Assembly (NCBI GenBank): GCA_002298145.1 | Contig: DBMP01000029.1 | Location: 186,001 to 250,000 of the forward strand | Source: Spartobacteria bacterium UBA695 | GTDB lineage: Bacteria > Verrucomicrobiota > Verrucomicrobiia > Chthoniobacterales > Chthoniobacteraceae | Reading direction: 5' to 3' | DNA length: 64,000 nt | In this document: piece by piece, positions 1 through 8,774 of the stretch | How positions within the stretch are numbered: the stretch's first letter is position 1 | Layout of the letters: every line of letters begins with the position of its first letter | The notes under the pieces: generated by a model | What the model was told of the DNA's origin: nothing | The model's input: the letters and a program-made list of their open reading frames with translations, nothing else | Databases searched by the model: none | Made by a program: the position numbers and the translations under genes

Positions 1-2
1 GC

Positions 3-773
3 CCGGGCTTCGTAGATGGCCTTCCGCCAAAGATCAATGGGACGTTCATCACGGACGCTGACATGCCTGTCCTCACGGCCTATTGGCGCAACCCGCTGGA
101 AGGGTCCATTGGGGTTTCCGACGATGGAGCGTTCTACACCGCAACGAGCGAGGGATACCCAAAGTTCTTCGAGACCTTGGGCGTGCGCACGGCGGCCCAG
201 GACAGCCGAAGTGCCACCTATGACCCCAGCGCCTCCTGGCGCACCCGGGAACTGCGAGCCTGCGACATCATACTATCCACCCCGCGCGTCGGGACGATCG
301 TCGATCTTACCATTTCCTCGTCCGATTCCGGGAGCACCATCACCGGCGGCACGGCCACGTGGGGCGATACCAGCAACATCGGCAAGGAGTTCAAACTCTA
401 CTCGAGCGAAAAATGGACTCAGCAAGCCGAGCCAACGGCCCTGGAATGGATGCTCGGAACCTACGTCGAGCCTACCGTCGATGAAATCAAGCTCGCCACG
501 GTCTACGCAGTCTCGCCGCCTGATCCCGAGGATGGAGCGGAACCGGACTCTACCTGGGTTCTCTACACTAAATATTTTGCGTTTTGGAATTTCGTCTACT
601 CGACCCAGCGACCGCGCAACCGAGTTAATTACAACAACATCACATTGAAGACCGGAATCCCGCTCGCCGATGAGATCGGCAACGGGATGTTGTCCGTCGA
701 CAACGATACCGCCCAGGAAATACAGAACTTCTACAACGCCACCAGCTTCAAGGGAAAATTTTACAACGCATAA
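3..773 (+). CDS. Phage structural protein, 5' end cut by window edge
   Basis: The frame is open to the left edge, so the first visible methionine (position 63) is probably internal. At least 256 residues are visible, with no motif I can assign. The sequence is soluble, lacks membrane segments and is rich in aromatic and Asp/Ser/Thr residues, as in tail or baseplate proteins. Its stop TAA overlaps the next start (TAATG at 771-775), so it is translationally coupled to the 58-aa gene. A structural role is inferred only from its place directly upstream of tail and fibre genes. Confidence 0.6.
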   Translation, partial: PGFVDGLPPKINGTFITDADMPVLTAYWRNPLEGSIGVSDDGAFYTATSEGYPKFFETLGVRTAAQDSRSATYDPSASWRTRELRACDIILSTPRVGTIVDLTISSSDSGSTITGGTATWGDTSNIGKEFKLYSSEKWTQQAEPTALEWMLGTYVEPTVDEIKLATVYAVSPPDPEDGAEPDSTWVLYTKYFAFWNFVYSTQRPRNRVNYNNITLKTGIPLADEIGNGMLSVDNDTAQEIQNFYNATSFKGKFYNA

Positions 774-949
774 TGAGTCTCGATACGCTCCAAAACCGCT
801 GGGAAAAAGAGGCGACCGCCAACGCCGCTTATGCCGCCGAGGCAATCTTGAACCCGTCATTTCCTTTCACCGTCGTCGCATTCGATCCCGCGGCCTTCGG
901 CCTCAACCTGGATCCTGAAATTGACAGCACGGACGGGGCATCGACATGA
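773..949 (+). CDS. Small phage protein, 58 aa, overlapped at both ends
   Basis: This gene starts at the ATG in TAATG (773-775) and ends in the ATGA (946-949) that also starts the next gene, so it is coupled to both neighbours. It begins MSLDTLQNRWEKEATANAAY, an amphipathic Ala/Glu-rich helix, and continues with a PFTVVAFDPAAFGLNLDPE stretch. No family is recognised. The position between two tail genes suggests a small tail or assembly protein. The exact fit of start and stop into the neighbours' signals is the main support. Confidence 0.6.
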   Translation: MSLDTLQNRWEKEATANAAYAAEAILNPSFPFTVVAFDPAAFGLNLDPEIDSTDGAST

Positions 950-3318
950 CACCCAAAATCCCGCTCTATGCCGACGTCCAAAAACGCCAGCTCGCCAGCG
1001 CCGATGGAAGCTCGCTAAGCCTGCCTTTGCTTACCCTTGGCGACACGGTCCTTTTCTCGCTGCACGCCCTCGACCGCAGTTCGTCCAACACCGTCACCGT
1101 CGCGGATTTGAACGTTCGGACGCTGCGCGCCTCAATCGGAACGGTGATGACCGCCCCCGACTCCGGCACGTTCACGCTCGGGTTTGTCAATGGCTCCGAA
1201 TCCGGCCAGCTCTGCCCCACCTCTACCGTCGCCGCGCTCAAGACCGCCATCGCCGCGCTTGCGGAATGCGCCCCGGGGGGCAAATACCAGATCCTCGACG
1301 CCAAACCGGGTTCGGAAAATGGCTGCTGGATTTTGCAATTCAATTTCGCGGGCGAAGTGCCGATCGCCGCCATCACCAACAAGCTTTCGCCGGTCGCCTT
1401 CGTTCGCGTGCGGGCCTTCCAGGACAACGATACCTGGTTCCACGAGCTGCGGCTCATCAACGCGCCCCTGGTCTTCACCGGGACCCATGAGCGCGTGCTA
1501 CCCGAGGCCCCGAGCATCCGCCGGATCCGCGCCGGCGTAGGCGCGCCACCCGAGGACTCCGACGGCGGCCAGAATGAAATCCAGGCCATCAAAGTTCCCG
1601 AGGAATTTTCCGGTACCTATTACGTTCAATTCGGGTTCAAACGCTCGACACTCCTGGGTACCCAGGCGACCACCGACGACATCGCGACGGCGCTCAATGG
1701 CATGTACAGTGACGGCGCCACCCGGTTCTCGGTCACCAACCCTGAGGACAACAACGCCTATGTCGAATTCATCGGCAAGCTGGCCAAAGCGCCCCAGGAG
1801 CTGATGACGATCTCCGTGCAATCGTTCTCCCAGGGCGAGATCCAGTTCACGCTGGATCTCAACAATGCGCGCCTGGCCGATACCCTGCGCAATCAAGCCC
1901 AGGTCGCGTTAAAATTCGAGGTCGAGGCCGAGGTGGTCGACAACGCCGACGAAATTTCGGACGCAACCATAACGGGCCGCATCATCACGCTATTCTCAGC
2001 GGACGTCACCATCGCCCGGGAGCAGATCTGGGAGGAGTTGAACACCGTTCCCGACATCAACTGGGAGAACCCGCCTCAGCCGAAAGACTACATCCCCTTT
2101 ACCCGCGATCAGATTTTCCAGGGTCTCATGAATTACATCGCGGTCCTGGGCGACGGGGTCAACCGCTCGTTTGTTTTAAACCACAATCTCGGTTCCGACG
2201 CGCTCGCCGTTTCGCTGCGCCAGAATGCCTCCGGTGGCCGCCTGCTCAACCTCGACGAATATACTGTTACCTTCCCCACCGCCAATCAGGCGGAAATCAC
2301 GCTGCCAGCTACGGCCGATATCCCCGCGCAAAACTCGCTCGCGGTCCTCTTAATAAGCCCGTTCACCGTCAACGCTTTCAAGGCCCACACGCAAACCATC
2401 GCGTCAATCGAGGGTCTGGAGGATCGTCTCCAGGCGCTGGAAAACCGCGTGACGACCCTTGAGTCCTATATTCCTACAGCCACGATCGCATCTTCCTCTT
2501 CCGAGACTTCGCTGAACATTGGCATCCCGGCAAAATCCGAGGTGCTCTTCTACAACCCCACGAAGCTCGACCTCACCGCGCTCCCCATCCGGCCGCCGCT
2601 GCTTTTGCCCGCGATCAGCGCTGCCGCCGCTACGGCGCTTCCGACCTCGCTCACCGACGCCACCGGGATGGATACCGTATGGCTATCCGAAGCGCGCCGG
2701 CTTATTCCCGGATTCGGTCGCATCCCGGCCTCCTACGTCGAGGCGAACGGCTATATCGGCAACGATGGGCGCATCCTCTACCCCGTCAACAAAGACGCGG
2801 CAAATGACAATACGTACTATCCCGCCGCATTTGAGCGCACCCTCTTCGAATTCCAGATCGACGAATACCAACTCCTTCCGGGCAAAACCCTCACCGTCCA
2901 ATTCGGCCTGGCGCTGCAACTCCTCAGGGCGAGCTGCGAAGCCCAGTGGGTCCTGGTGATCGAGCACGGGGTTCCCGTGGACCAGGCGACCCCTGCAACC
3001 CAGGGAGCTAACCTCCAGTCGATTGCCTGGGCGAATAAACCGCTCCTCACCCAGCGGCTCTTCGTCACGCCGCTGCAGATGATCCACTCCTTCGGGTGCA
3101 ACGTTTACCGGTCGGCCAGCGGGCTCACGGCAAACAAGATCAGCTACGGTGCATCGAGCGTAGCCGATTCCGTCCCCGCCTCGCCTAACTTCATCTTGCG
3201 GGCTCGGCTCATCCAGTTCGACACGCGTAACAACGTCCACAACGCCATGGGCTGGCTATATTACGCGGTAGGAGACACCACAAAGACGACCGGCGACGCC
3301 ACGGCAACCATCGCGTAA
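946..3318 (+). CDS. Large phage tail/fibre-associated protein (790 aa)
   Basis: A long, beta-rich, soluble protein of 790 residues with no signal peptide. A short trimeric-type coiled coil lies near residues 483-510 (heptad pattern with repeated Leu: IEGLEDRLQALENRVTTLE), typical of phage fibre or baseplate proteins that trimerise. The C-terminal 250 residues look like a distal domain. It starts in ATGA overlap with the 58-aa gene and is followed after 3 nt by the Ig-repeat protein, so it belongs to the same transcript. The role as tail fibre or baseplate component is inferred from coiled coil, size and location; I cannot name a family. Confidence 0.6.
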   Translation: MTPKIPLYADVQKRQLASADGSSLSLPLLTLGDTVLFSLHALDRSSSNTVTVADLNVRTLRASIGTVMTAPDSGTFTLGFVNGSESGQLCPTSTVAALKTAIAALAECAPGGKYQILDAKPGSENGCWILQFNFAGEVPIAAITNKLSPVAFVRVRAFQDNDTWFHELRLINAPLVFTGTHERVLPEAPSIRRIRAGVGAPPEDSDGGQNEIQAIKVPEEFSGTYYVQFGFKRSTLLGTQATTDDIATALNGMYSDGATRFSVTNPEDNNAYVEFIGKLAKAPQELMTISVQSFSQGEIQFTLDLNNARLADTLRNQAQVALKFEVEAEVVDNADEISDATITGRIITLFSADVTIAREQIWEELNTVPDINWENPPQPKDYIPFTRDQIFQGLMNYIAVLGDGVNRSFVLNHNLGSDALAVSLRQNASGGRLLNLDEYTVTFPTANQAEITLPATADIPAQNSLAVLLISPFTVNAFKAHTQTIASIEGLEDRLQALENRVTTLESYIPTATIASSSSETSLNIGIPAKSEVLFYNPTKLDLTALPIRPPLLLPAISAAAATALPTSLTDATGMDTVWLSEARRLIPGFGRIPASYVEANGYIGNDGRILYPVNKDAANDNTYYPAAFERTLFEFQIDEYQLLPGKTLTVQFGLALQLLRASCEAQWVLVIEHGVPVDQATPATQGANLQSIAWANKPLLTQRLFVTPLQMIHSFGCNVYRSASGLTANKISYGASSVADSVPASPNFILRARLIQFDTRNNVHNAMGWLYYAVGDTTKTTGDATATIA

Positions 3319-3321
3319 CCT

Positions 3322-5178
3322 ATGAATATTAACGTCACCAAAGGGGTTTCTTACAACAACGTGATTCCTCCGGAGGATTCCGTTCATCAGTGCGTCTCCT
3401 ATACAGGCGAGCTTCCGCCCGGAATGAGTCTTTCGTTTTCATTGTGGAATGCCGTGCTCTCGGGCACACCGACCACGGAAGGAGGAGGTGTTTATAGTTT
3501 TCTCATCCACGAGGCGACCACCGATACTAGCAAAGCGGAGGGCACTATTCCCGTTACCGTCACCGTCAACGACCCGTCCAAGCTACAGCCTCCGGTGATT
3601 TCATGCTTAGGAGCAGCGTCAAACTCCAACGGGGGAACCTATTCGGCTCCCGCCGGAGCAATTAATCTGTCGTTTACTGTTACCAATCAGGATGCGTACG
3701 GTTCATGGGGCTATTCGCTTCCATCTGGGATTAATCCTGGAACCAATAACGGTCCCTCCGCACCATTCCCGGTAGGGGGTACCCTGACAGCGGGCATATA
3801 CAATCTGGTTGTAACCTATTACAACCATGCCTTCTCAAACGGGACCGTCCAATCGGCTGCGTATAATCTTACCCTGACGGTTACGCCTGCCTTACCGGTT
3901 ATCACGCTGTCCTCCAACGCCACAACCTCCGGCTATGTTGGAAAATCAATTTCGGCGCAATGCTCGGTGCAGACCAACGCGGGCACCGTTACCTGGAGCG
4001 CCATCAATCTTCCCCCCGGGCTGAGCATCAACTCCGCTAGCGGGTTGATTACCGGGACGCCGGCGACGGCCGGGCTCTACGCCACAAAGGTCACGGCTAC
4101 CAATGCCACGGGCTCGGGCACGATGGAGGTTGATTTCGTCATCACCGCCGCCACCGGCGCACCTGTCATTTCATGCGTGGGAGCCACCGCAACGGAAAAT
4201 GGGGGCACGCTCACCACGACTGCCGGAACCATAAACCTCCAGTTTTTAGCTACCAACGGGGGCGCGAGTTGGTCCGGATCATTTCCGACCGGCCTTTCGA
4301 TAAACGCCAATTATGGGGCCGTGAGCGGCAGCCTCGCCGTGGGCAGCTATACAATCCTCGCCACCTGCACCAACACTACCTACTCGGGCGGCACGACGCA
4401 GAACGCGCAGTATCTGCTCTCCCTGACGGTTTCCCCCGCCGTTCCCGTTATTTCGCTGGCAGATTCATCGAGTCTAAACGTCACCGCGGGCACGGCCGTT
4501 TCCGCCCAGTTTTCGATCCAATCCACCGCGGGAACCGTCACATGGAGCGCCACAAGCCTTCCCGTGGGCTGCACCATCAACCCCACAACGGGGCGCGTCA
4601 GCGGAACGCCAACCGTTTCCGGAACCTTCAACACTGTCATCACCGCCACCAATTCCGCTGGATCATCCACGTTCAACGCCTCGTTTGTAGTCGCCTCCAC
4701 GAGCACCTCCGTTTCGGCTCCCTACCAATTCCTGCTGGACGATCCGACACTTACCAGCGTGCTCGTCGAAACGCAGACCGGCGCCGTCACCTTCGGGCGC
4801 TCCCGTCCCTATAAGGCTGGAGACAAGGCTCTCCTGGCCGTGGTGTTTTTGCAGGCAGGCGTCACGATCGCGCCTCCCGAAAAGGTCGGAATCTCCGTTT
4901 TGGCAAATAACCAATTCGGCACCGATCCAATCCTCACCCCGGACGCACCGCAATTCAAAGCCGCCGCCAACGATCAACCGGCCTACCTGCTGATCGGCAT
5001 CAATCTTGATTCAGATGCCCTAATGGCCGAGCTGCAAAGCCTCATCGATGCCGGCGGTTCCGCCGTCACGCTTACCGTCATGTCCGACCTGCGCTGGAAA
5101 AACTCCGACGGCGTGCAGATCACCACCGACACCTTCACCTTCGCGGTCCAGCCGGCCGTGACAGCCCAGCAGCCTTGA
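3322..5178 (+). CDS. Phage tail protein with He_PIG-type Ig-like repeats
   Basis: The 618-aa protein carries repeats of the putative-Ig (He_PIG) type. The signature LPPGLSINSASGLITGTP occurs near residues 232-250, with variants LPPGMSLSFSLWNAVLSGTP near the N-terminus and LPVGCTINPTTGRVSGTP near 413-430. Each is followed by a Thr/Ala-rich strand region. Intervening segments starting VISC.GA also repeat. The last 150 residues, from about the SVSAPYQFLLDDP stretch, form a different domain. Ig-like domains on tail proteins are known to bind surface polysaccharide weakly, so a role in host attachment is likely. Repetition makes this a candidate for copy-number variation between related phages. 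Confidence 0.7.
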   Translation: MNINVTKGVSYNNVIPPEDSVHQCVSYTGELPPGMSLSFSLWNAVLSGTPTTEGGGVYSFLIHEATTDTSKAEGTIPVTVTVNDPSKLQPPVISCLGAASNSNGGTYSAPAGAINLSFTVTNQDAYGSWGYSLPSGINPGTNNGPSAPFPVGGTLTAGIYNLVVTYYNHAFSNGTVQSAAYNLTLTVTPALPVITLSSNATTSGYVGKSISAQCSVQTNAGTVTWSAINLPPGLSINSASGLITGTPATAGLYATKVTATNATGSGTMEVDFVITAATGAPVISCVGATATENGGTLTTTAGTINLQFLATNGGASWSGSFPTGLSINANYGAVSGSLAVGSYTILATCTNTTYSGGTTQNAQYLLSLTVSPAVPVISLADSSSLNVTAGTAVSAQFSIQSTAGTVTWSATSLPVGCTINPTTGRVSGTPTVSGTFNTVITATNSAGSSTFNASFVVASTSTSVSAPYQFLLDDPTLTSVLVETQTGAVTFGRSRPYKAGDKALLAVVFLQAGVTIAPPEKVGISVLANNQFGTDPILTPDAPQFKAAANDQPAYLLIGINLDSDALMAELQSLIDAGGSAVTLTVMSDLRWKNSDGVQITTDTFTFAVQPAVTAQQP

Positions 5179-5194
5179 CAGTCGCCCCTGAATT

Positions 5195-6049
5195 ATGCGG
5201 ATCCTCGTAAATCTCGACACGCACGAAGTCACGACGACGCCCTCCACCTTAAAATTCAAGGGGGCGTCATTCGAGCCCGTGCAGATTGGATTTTCCAATA
5301 CGGGCGGCTCTCCACTGCTCATTTCAACCCTGGAAATCGAGTTTGCCATCACCAGCTCCGGAACAGCCCTGGCGTATACCAACACCTTTTCGCCCGGTTC
5401 CAGCAATTACTACGCGGGGTTTTTGGATTGCTCCGGAAACTCGCTCGTCACCCTCCTGGCTGCGACCAACGGCAGTCCGAGCAAACTCAGCGCCGAGGTC
5501 GCCTGGATTATCGAGGGCAGGCAATTCCGCAGCCAGACGTTTTCCGTCACCGTCGAAAAAGCGGAGATCCCCGACGGCGTAGCCTCCTCGGCCGATCCGT
5601 CCCTCTACCCGCCAGCCGCGGATCTTTACCGCAAGAGCGTCGACGTCGCTAGCCAGGCCGAGGCCAATGCCGGTACGGATGGACTCAAGCTTATCACGCC
5701 AGCGACGCTCGCCGGGGCGATCAAGGCGGCCATCCTGGGTCTCGTCAACGGCGCTCCAGCGCAGCTCGACACCCTCAAGGAAATCGCCGACCAGCTCACC
5801 AGCGACGAAAGTATCGCCGCCGCGCTTACGGCTTCCCTGTCAGCTAAGGCCCCACTGGACAGCGCAGCGCTCACCGGAACGCCGACGGCACCGACAGCGG
5901 CTCTAGGCACCAATTCAACCCAGCTCGCCACCACCGCCTTTGTTTCGGCGGCCGTAACCGCCGTGGCTCAAACCGGTTTGACCGCTGACTACGCCGACGG
6001 TGACAGAACCCTCCATTTCGAAAACGGCATCCTCAAATCCTACGAATGA
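5195..6049 (+). CDS. Tail fibre protein with Phage_fiber_2-type repeat
   Basis: A 284-aa protein. The C-terminal third holds the classical tail-fibre repeat: ALTGTPTAPTAALGTNSTQ followed by LATTAFVSAAV, preceded by the LITPATLAGAIKAAIL and QLDTLKEIADQL segments found in many Caudoviricetes fibres. The N-terminal 130 residues are beta-rich and probably attach the fibre to the virion. Its stop (TGA 6047-6049) overlaps the ATG of the next gene by ATGA. The fibre assignment rests on the repeat motif, which I recognise with good confidence; the receptor is unknown. Confidence 0.75.
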   Translation: MRILVNLDTHEVTTTPSTLKFKGASFEPVQIGFSNTGGSPLLISTLEIEFAITSSGTALAYTNTFSPGSSNYYAGFLDCSGNSLVTLLAATNGSPSKLSAEVAWIIEGRQFRSQTFSVTVEKAEIPDGVASSADPSLYPPAADLYRKSVDVASQAEANAGTDGLKLITPATLAGAIKAAILGLVNGAPAQLDTLKEIADQLTSDESIAAALTASLSAKAPLDSAALTGTPTAPTAALGTNSTQLATTAFVSAAVTAVAQTGLTADYADGDRTLHFENGILKSYE

Positions 6050-7251
6050 AACCGCATCTCTTAGCCATCCTCCTCCTTCTGCCAGTATTGGTTTTTGGGG
6101 CACCCCTCACGATCAATACCAATTCGATCACGAGCGCCACGAGCGCAGTCTCCTGGTTGTCGTTTACCCGCAACGGCAATATGATCACCCTTTCGGCAAT
6201 CGACGTTCCCTATTCCCAAAGTGCGGGCACCGCCGCCATGCTCTCAGGGACCATCACGTCGGCCCAGGTCACTGGCCTTGCACCAGTGGCCTACACGGGC
6301 GCATACAGCGCGCTCACCGGGCTGCCTACGATCCCGACCAATACCAATCAGCTAACCAACGGCTCCGGGTATATTTCCTCTTCTGGTACAGCATCGACGA
6401 TTTCCGGGACTATTCCACTCCAGAAGGTTTCTGGAGCACTGGCGGCCAACGGTGGCACGGCAACAGGCTTGACTCTTACCGGCGTCACTAACGCCAGCGG
6501 GACAATATCGGGCAACTATATCCGCAGCGGCACAACCACGGCCGGCGTCTATCAAGGGCCCGTGATCAACTCCCCTACGGGCATCACTGCGTCTGACGTA
6601 GGAGCCTACAGCTCCGGATCGTCGGATTTGCGGTACGGTTATCCACAGTTATCCACAACCAACTCTATCATTGGCGGCTACAAAAACGTGGTGCAATACT
6701 GGTTCCGGGGGGCGCAAGCACTTACCTGTGGTACGACTTATATTATCAACCCCGGATCATGGTCTATGGTCAACAATCCTACCGGGTTTTTCCGTTTCGG
6801 CGCTATTTCGTCCACATATGCGACGTTCAGTGCAATGGGATACGTTGGTTATTATGCTAACTCGCTAGGGTTAGACACTGGCAATGTTGTGTTTTGTTCC
6901 AGTAATAATTACTACAACCTGAGCGGCAGCCTCACCGTGAATGCTGGTGACGTAATTACAGGCAACGTTACAGGTGGCAGGGTCGTCATAGCTGCCGCTG
7001 GCACTGGGTTAGGCGCAATATCCACCATGTCCACGGGATCAACGGGCGCTATATTGTCATCTGCGGACACCAACGTACTACTTAATGGCACCTCCACGGG
7101 TCTATCGGTTTCGTCATCCCGGTTTGGGCAGGTATCTACGTCCAAAGTTCTGATTTGGATGGATACGACCAATGGCTATTGGCGACTGTTGGTGACAGGT
7201 ACAACCAACCTAGTGAGGTCGCAATGGGAGTTTGTAACAGACGGCCTTTAA
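6046..7251 (+). CDS. Phage-encoded fibre-like protein with N-terminal hydrophobic leader
   Basis: A 401-aa protein beginning with a clear signal-like leader (MKPHLLAILLLLPVLVFG, then APLTIN). A Ser/Thr/Gly-rich beta-helical middle follows (TGLAPVAYTGAYSALTGLP and similar), and the C-terminus is reminiscent of virion fibre tips. A leader is unusual for a virion protein; such sequences are seen in Verrucomicrobia-associated prophages but I cannot name a family. Codons 199-205 are formed by two tandem TTATCCACA 9-mers (6639-6657), described separately. GC is locally lower in 6660-7250 than upstream, which may mark a swapped receptor-binding tip. Confidence 0.6.
   Translation: MKPHLLAILLLLPVLVFGAPLTINTNSITSATSAVSWLSFTRNGNMITLSAIDVPYSQSAGTAAMLSGTITSAQVTGLAPVAYTGAYSALTGLPTIPTNTNQLTNGSGYISSSGTASTISGTIPLQKVSGALAANGGTATGLTLTGVTNASGTISGNYIRSGTTTAGVYQGPVINSPTGITASDVGAYSSGSSDLRYGYPQLSTTNSIIGGYKNVVQYWFRGAQALTCGTTYIINPGSWSMVNNPTGFFRFGAISSTYATFSAMGYVGYYANSLGLDTGNVVFCSSNNYYNLSGSLTVNAGDVITGNVTGGRVVIAAAGTGLGAISTMSTGSTGAILSSADTNVLLNGTSTGLSVSSSRFGQVSTSKVLIWMDTTNGYWRLLVTGTTNLVRSQWEFVTDGL
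6639..6657 (+). promoter_or_regulatory. Two tandem consensus DnaA-box 9-mers inside a tail gene
   Basis: TTATCCACA occurs at 6639-6647 and again at 6649-6657, same strand, ten-base spacing, inside the 401-aa fibre-like gene. The 9-mer is the high-affinity DnaA box of many bacteria. Whether it binds DnaA here, or is a chance product of the Tyr-Pro-Gln-Leu-Ser-Thr codons, is not known. No AT-rich unwinding region or replication gene lies beside it, so an origin is unlikely. Confidence 0.4.
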
Positions 7252-7262
7252 CCAATAAAATT

Positions 7263-7523
7263 ATGAAATATTTACAGATTGACGCCTACGGGGTTGCAAC
7301 GGAGGTCACTAGCGACACGCCTGGTGCATACCCATTTGAGGATGCGGATGCCGACGCGCGAGTCGCCGCGAATTATAAAATCGAACGCCGGAACGCATAC
7401 CCCCCTCTCGGAGATCAGCTTGATGCGTTGTGGCACGCAATGGACGGCGGCGCGCTGGCTAAGGTCGAACCTTTTTATTCGGAAATTTTGGCTGTTAAGA
7501 ACAGGTATCCGAAGCCGGAATAA
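7263..7523 (+). CDS. Small phage tail-associated protein (86 aa)
   Basis: I start this gene at ATG 7263; a longer reading begins inside the upstream gene and is unlikely. The protein contains the string RRNAYPPLGDQLDALWHAMD and ends AVKNRYPKPE. Both are typical of small proteins encoded just after tail fibres in many tailed phages (the YPxxxDQLDxLWH type). Its function is not established; a fibre-assembly or tail accessory role is usual speculation. It lies 11 nt after the fibre gene and 19 nt before the holin-like gene. Confidence 0.65.
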   Translation: MKYLQIDAYGVATEVTSDTPGAYPFEDADADARVAANYKIERRNAYPPLGDQLDALWHAMDGGALAKVEPFYSEILAVKNRYPKPE

Positions 7524-7542
7524 TTGACAGCCCGCCGGAACC

Positions 7543-7755
7543 GTGAAGCTGATTTTGGACCTTTGTGACCGGCACCCTTTTGGAATGGGGATGATTGGAA
7601 TTGGCGGTGGCCTCTCGGCCAGCGCCATTTCCTTTTTGCAGCAATTGGATCTCGTGATTCGCGTGGCCGGTGGCTTCGTCGCGCTGCTGGTGGGCATCAC
7701 CGTGCTGATTTTGCAAATCCCAAAAGCGGTTGCTCAGGTCCGGAAGTGGCTTTGA
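7543..7755 (+). CDS. Holin-like small membrane protein (70 aa, GTG start)
   Basis: The start is GTG at 7543. The 70 residues contain a Gly/Ile-rich hydrophobic segment (about 13-30) and a second, stronger membrane segment (about 38-60), then a basic tail ending VRKWL. Size, two membrane spans, charged C-terminus and location just upstream of lysis genes fit a class II-type holin. No family match can be claimed from the sequence alone. Confidence 0.5.
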   Translation: MKLILDLCDRHPFGMGMIGIGGGLSASAISFLQQLDLVIRVAGGFVALLVGITVLILQIPKAVAQVRKWL

Positions 7756-7797
7756 CACAGCGTCGGCGGTGTAAGCCACATAAGCCAATCAACCGCC

Positions 7798-8331
7798 ATG
7801 AATATCAAACGCCTTTTCCCCATCGCCGCCATTGCCGCGCTCATCGCCTCGTTCGGCGCATGCGCTAATATTAAATCCGCCGCCACCAAAGCCGCCACGG
7901 CCGTGGAAACCTGGTGGAAAAGCGAGGCCACGCAAAAGGGTCTCCAAATCGGTCTTAAGGCCGCGGAATCCGCCCTGGTGGCCGCCGCCGAAACGGCGGG
8001 GCCGGATTACCTTGATGACGGCAACGTCCATTGGACCGCCGTCGCCAAAGCGGCCGCCGCCAACGCCGCCCGAAGCATCGAGCTGACCAGCACCGCCTCC
8101 GATACCACCAAAGCGGCCGTCACGGTCGCCAACGCCGTAGCGCAAGCCACCGGCGATTCTGCCGCGGCCGAAACCGTCAAGACCGCCGTAATCTCTGGCC
8201 TCACGGCCGCATCGAATTCCGGAGCCGACGCCTCGGGCGCGCTGGAAGGCATCGCCCAGGCCATCGAGGGCAAGACCGCCACAGCGGCCACCTCTTCCAC
8301 CACCACGGCGCTCTCGACGTCGGGAAAGTAA
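7798..8331 (+). CDS. Ala-rich phage lipoprotein candidate (177 aa)
   Basis: An N-terminal leader (MNIKRLFPIAAIAALIASFG then AC) ends in a lipobox-like site with Cys at residue 22, so this is probably a lipoprotein. The mature part is extremely Ala/Thr/Ser-rich and helical, with spaced VAKAAAANAA-type runs, and ends in a Ser/Thr stretch. No domain is recognised. The position inside the lysis block suggests a spanin-like or superinfection-exclusion role, but this is guesswork. The high Ala content reflects GC-rich codons and may be low-complexity rather than a fold. Confidence 0.5.
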   Translation: MNIKRLFPIAAIAALIASFGACANIKSAATKAATAVETWWKSEATQKGLQIGLKAAESALVAAAETAGPDYLDDGNVHWTAVAKAAAANAARSIELTSTASDTTKAAVTVANAVAQATGDSAAAETVKTAVISGLTAASNSGADASGALEGIAQAIEGKTATAATSSTTTALSTSGK

Positions 8332-8450
8332 CCTGGCTCGGGATCCTCGGCGATTTCAGCATCTCGGTGGATTCTAACCCCGAGCGGCTTGATCCGGAGG
8401 GAAAACCCGAGCGCACATTCTGGATCAAATTTTCAACCGAGTTCTGAACC

Positions 8451-8774
8451 ATGAAACAGTTTTTCATCACCAAGATCCTGAAATACTTCCGAGGCAGGAT
8501 CGCAGCCAAGGTAAACCGGCTCATCATCCTGCTGGTCTTCCTGGCCCTGGCTCATATTCCGTGGTTCGCCCACATCTGCCTTCTCTTCCAGATCCCGCCC
8601 GACGCGTTGGCGGGGGCAGCATGGGCGGCGCTCCTCGAGGGCCTGCACTGGCTCCGTGATTCGTACCCGCAGACCGGCGACTACATCAACCCGGTCATCG
8701 AGGGCATCGAGGAAACCGGCAAACCCGAGATCAGTAATACCGCCGTCGAGGCCCAGCCCGTCAATAAGCCATGA
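8451..8774 (+). CDS. Small phage membrane protein (107 aa)
   Basis: A basic N-terminus (MKQFFITKILKYFRGRIAAK) precedes one strong membrane helix (about 23-48, LIILLVFLALAHIPWFAHIC) and an amphipathic region; the C-terminal 40 residues are acidic and soluble. It overlaps the next gene by ATGA (8771-8774), so both are translated together. With the holin-like gene upstream and the barrel and lysozyme genes downstream, it could be a second holin, antiholin or spanin component. No family is recognised. Confidence 0.5.
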   Translation: MKQFFITKILKYFRGRIAAKVNRLIILLVFLALAHIPWFAHICLLFQIPPDALAGAAWAALLEGLHWLRDSYPQTGDYINPVIEGIEETGKPEISNTAVEAQPVNKP

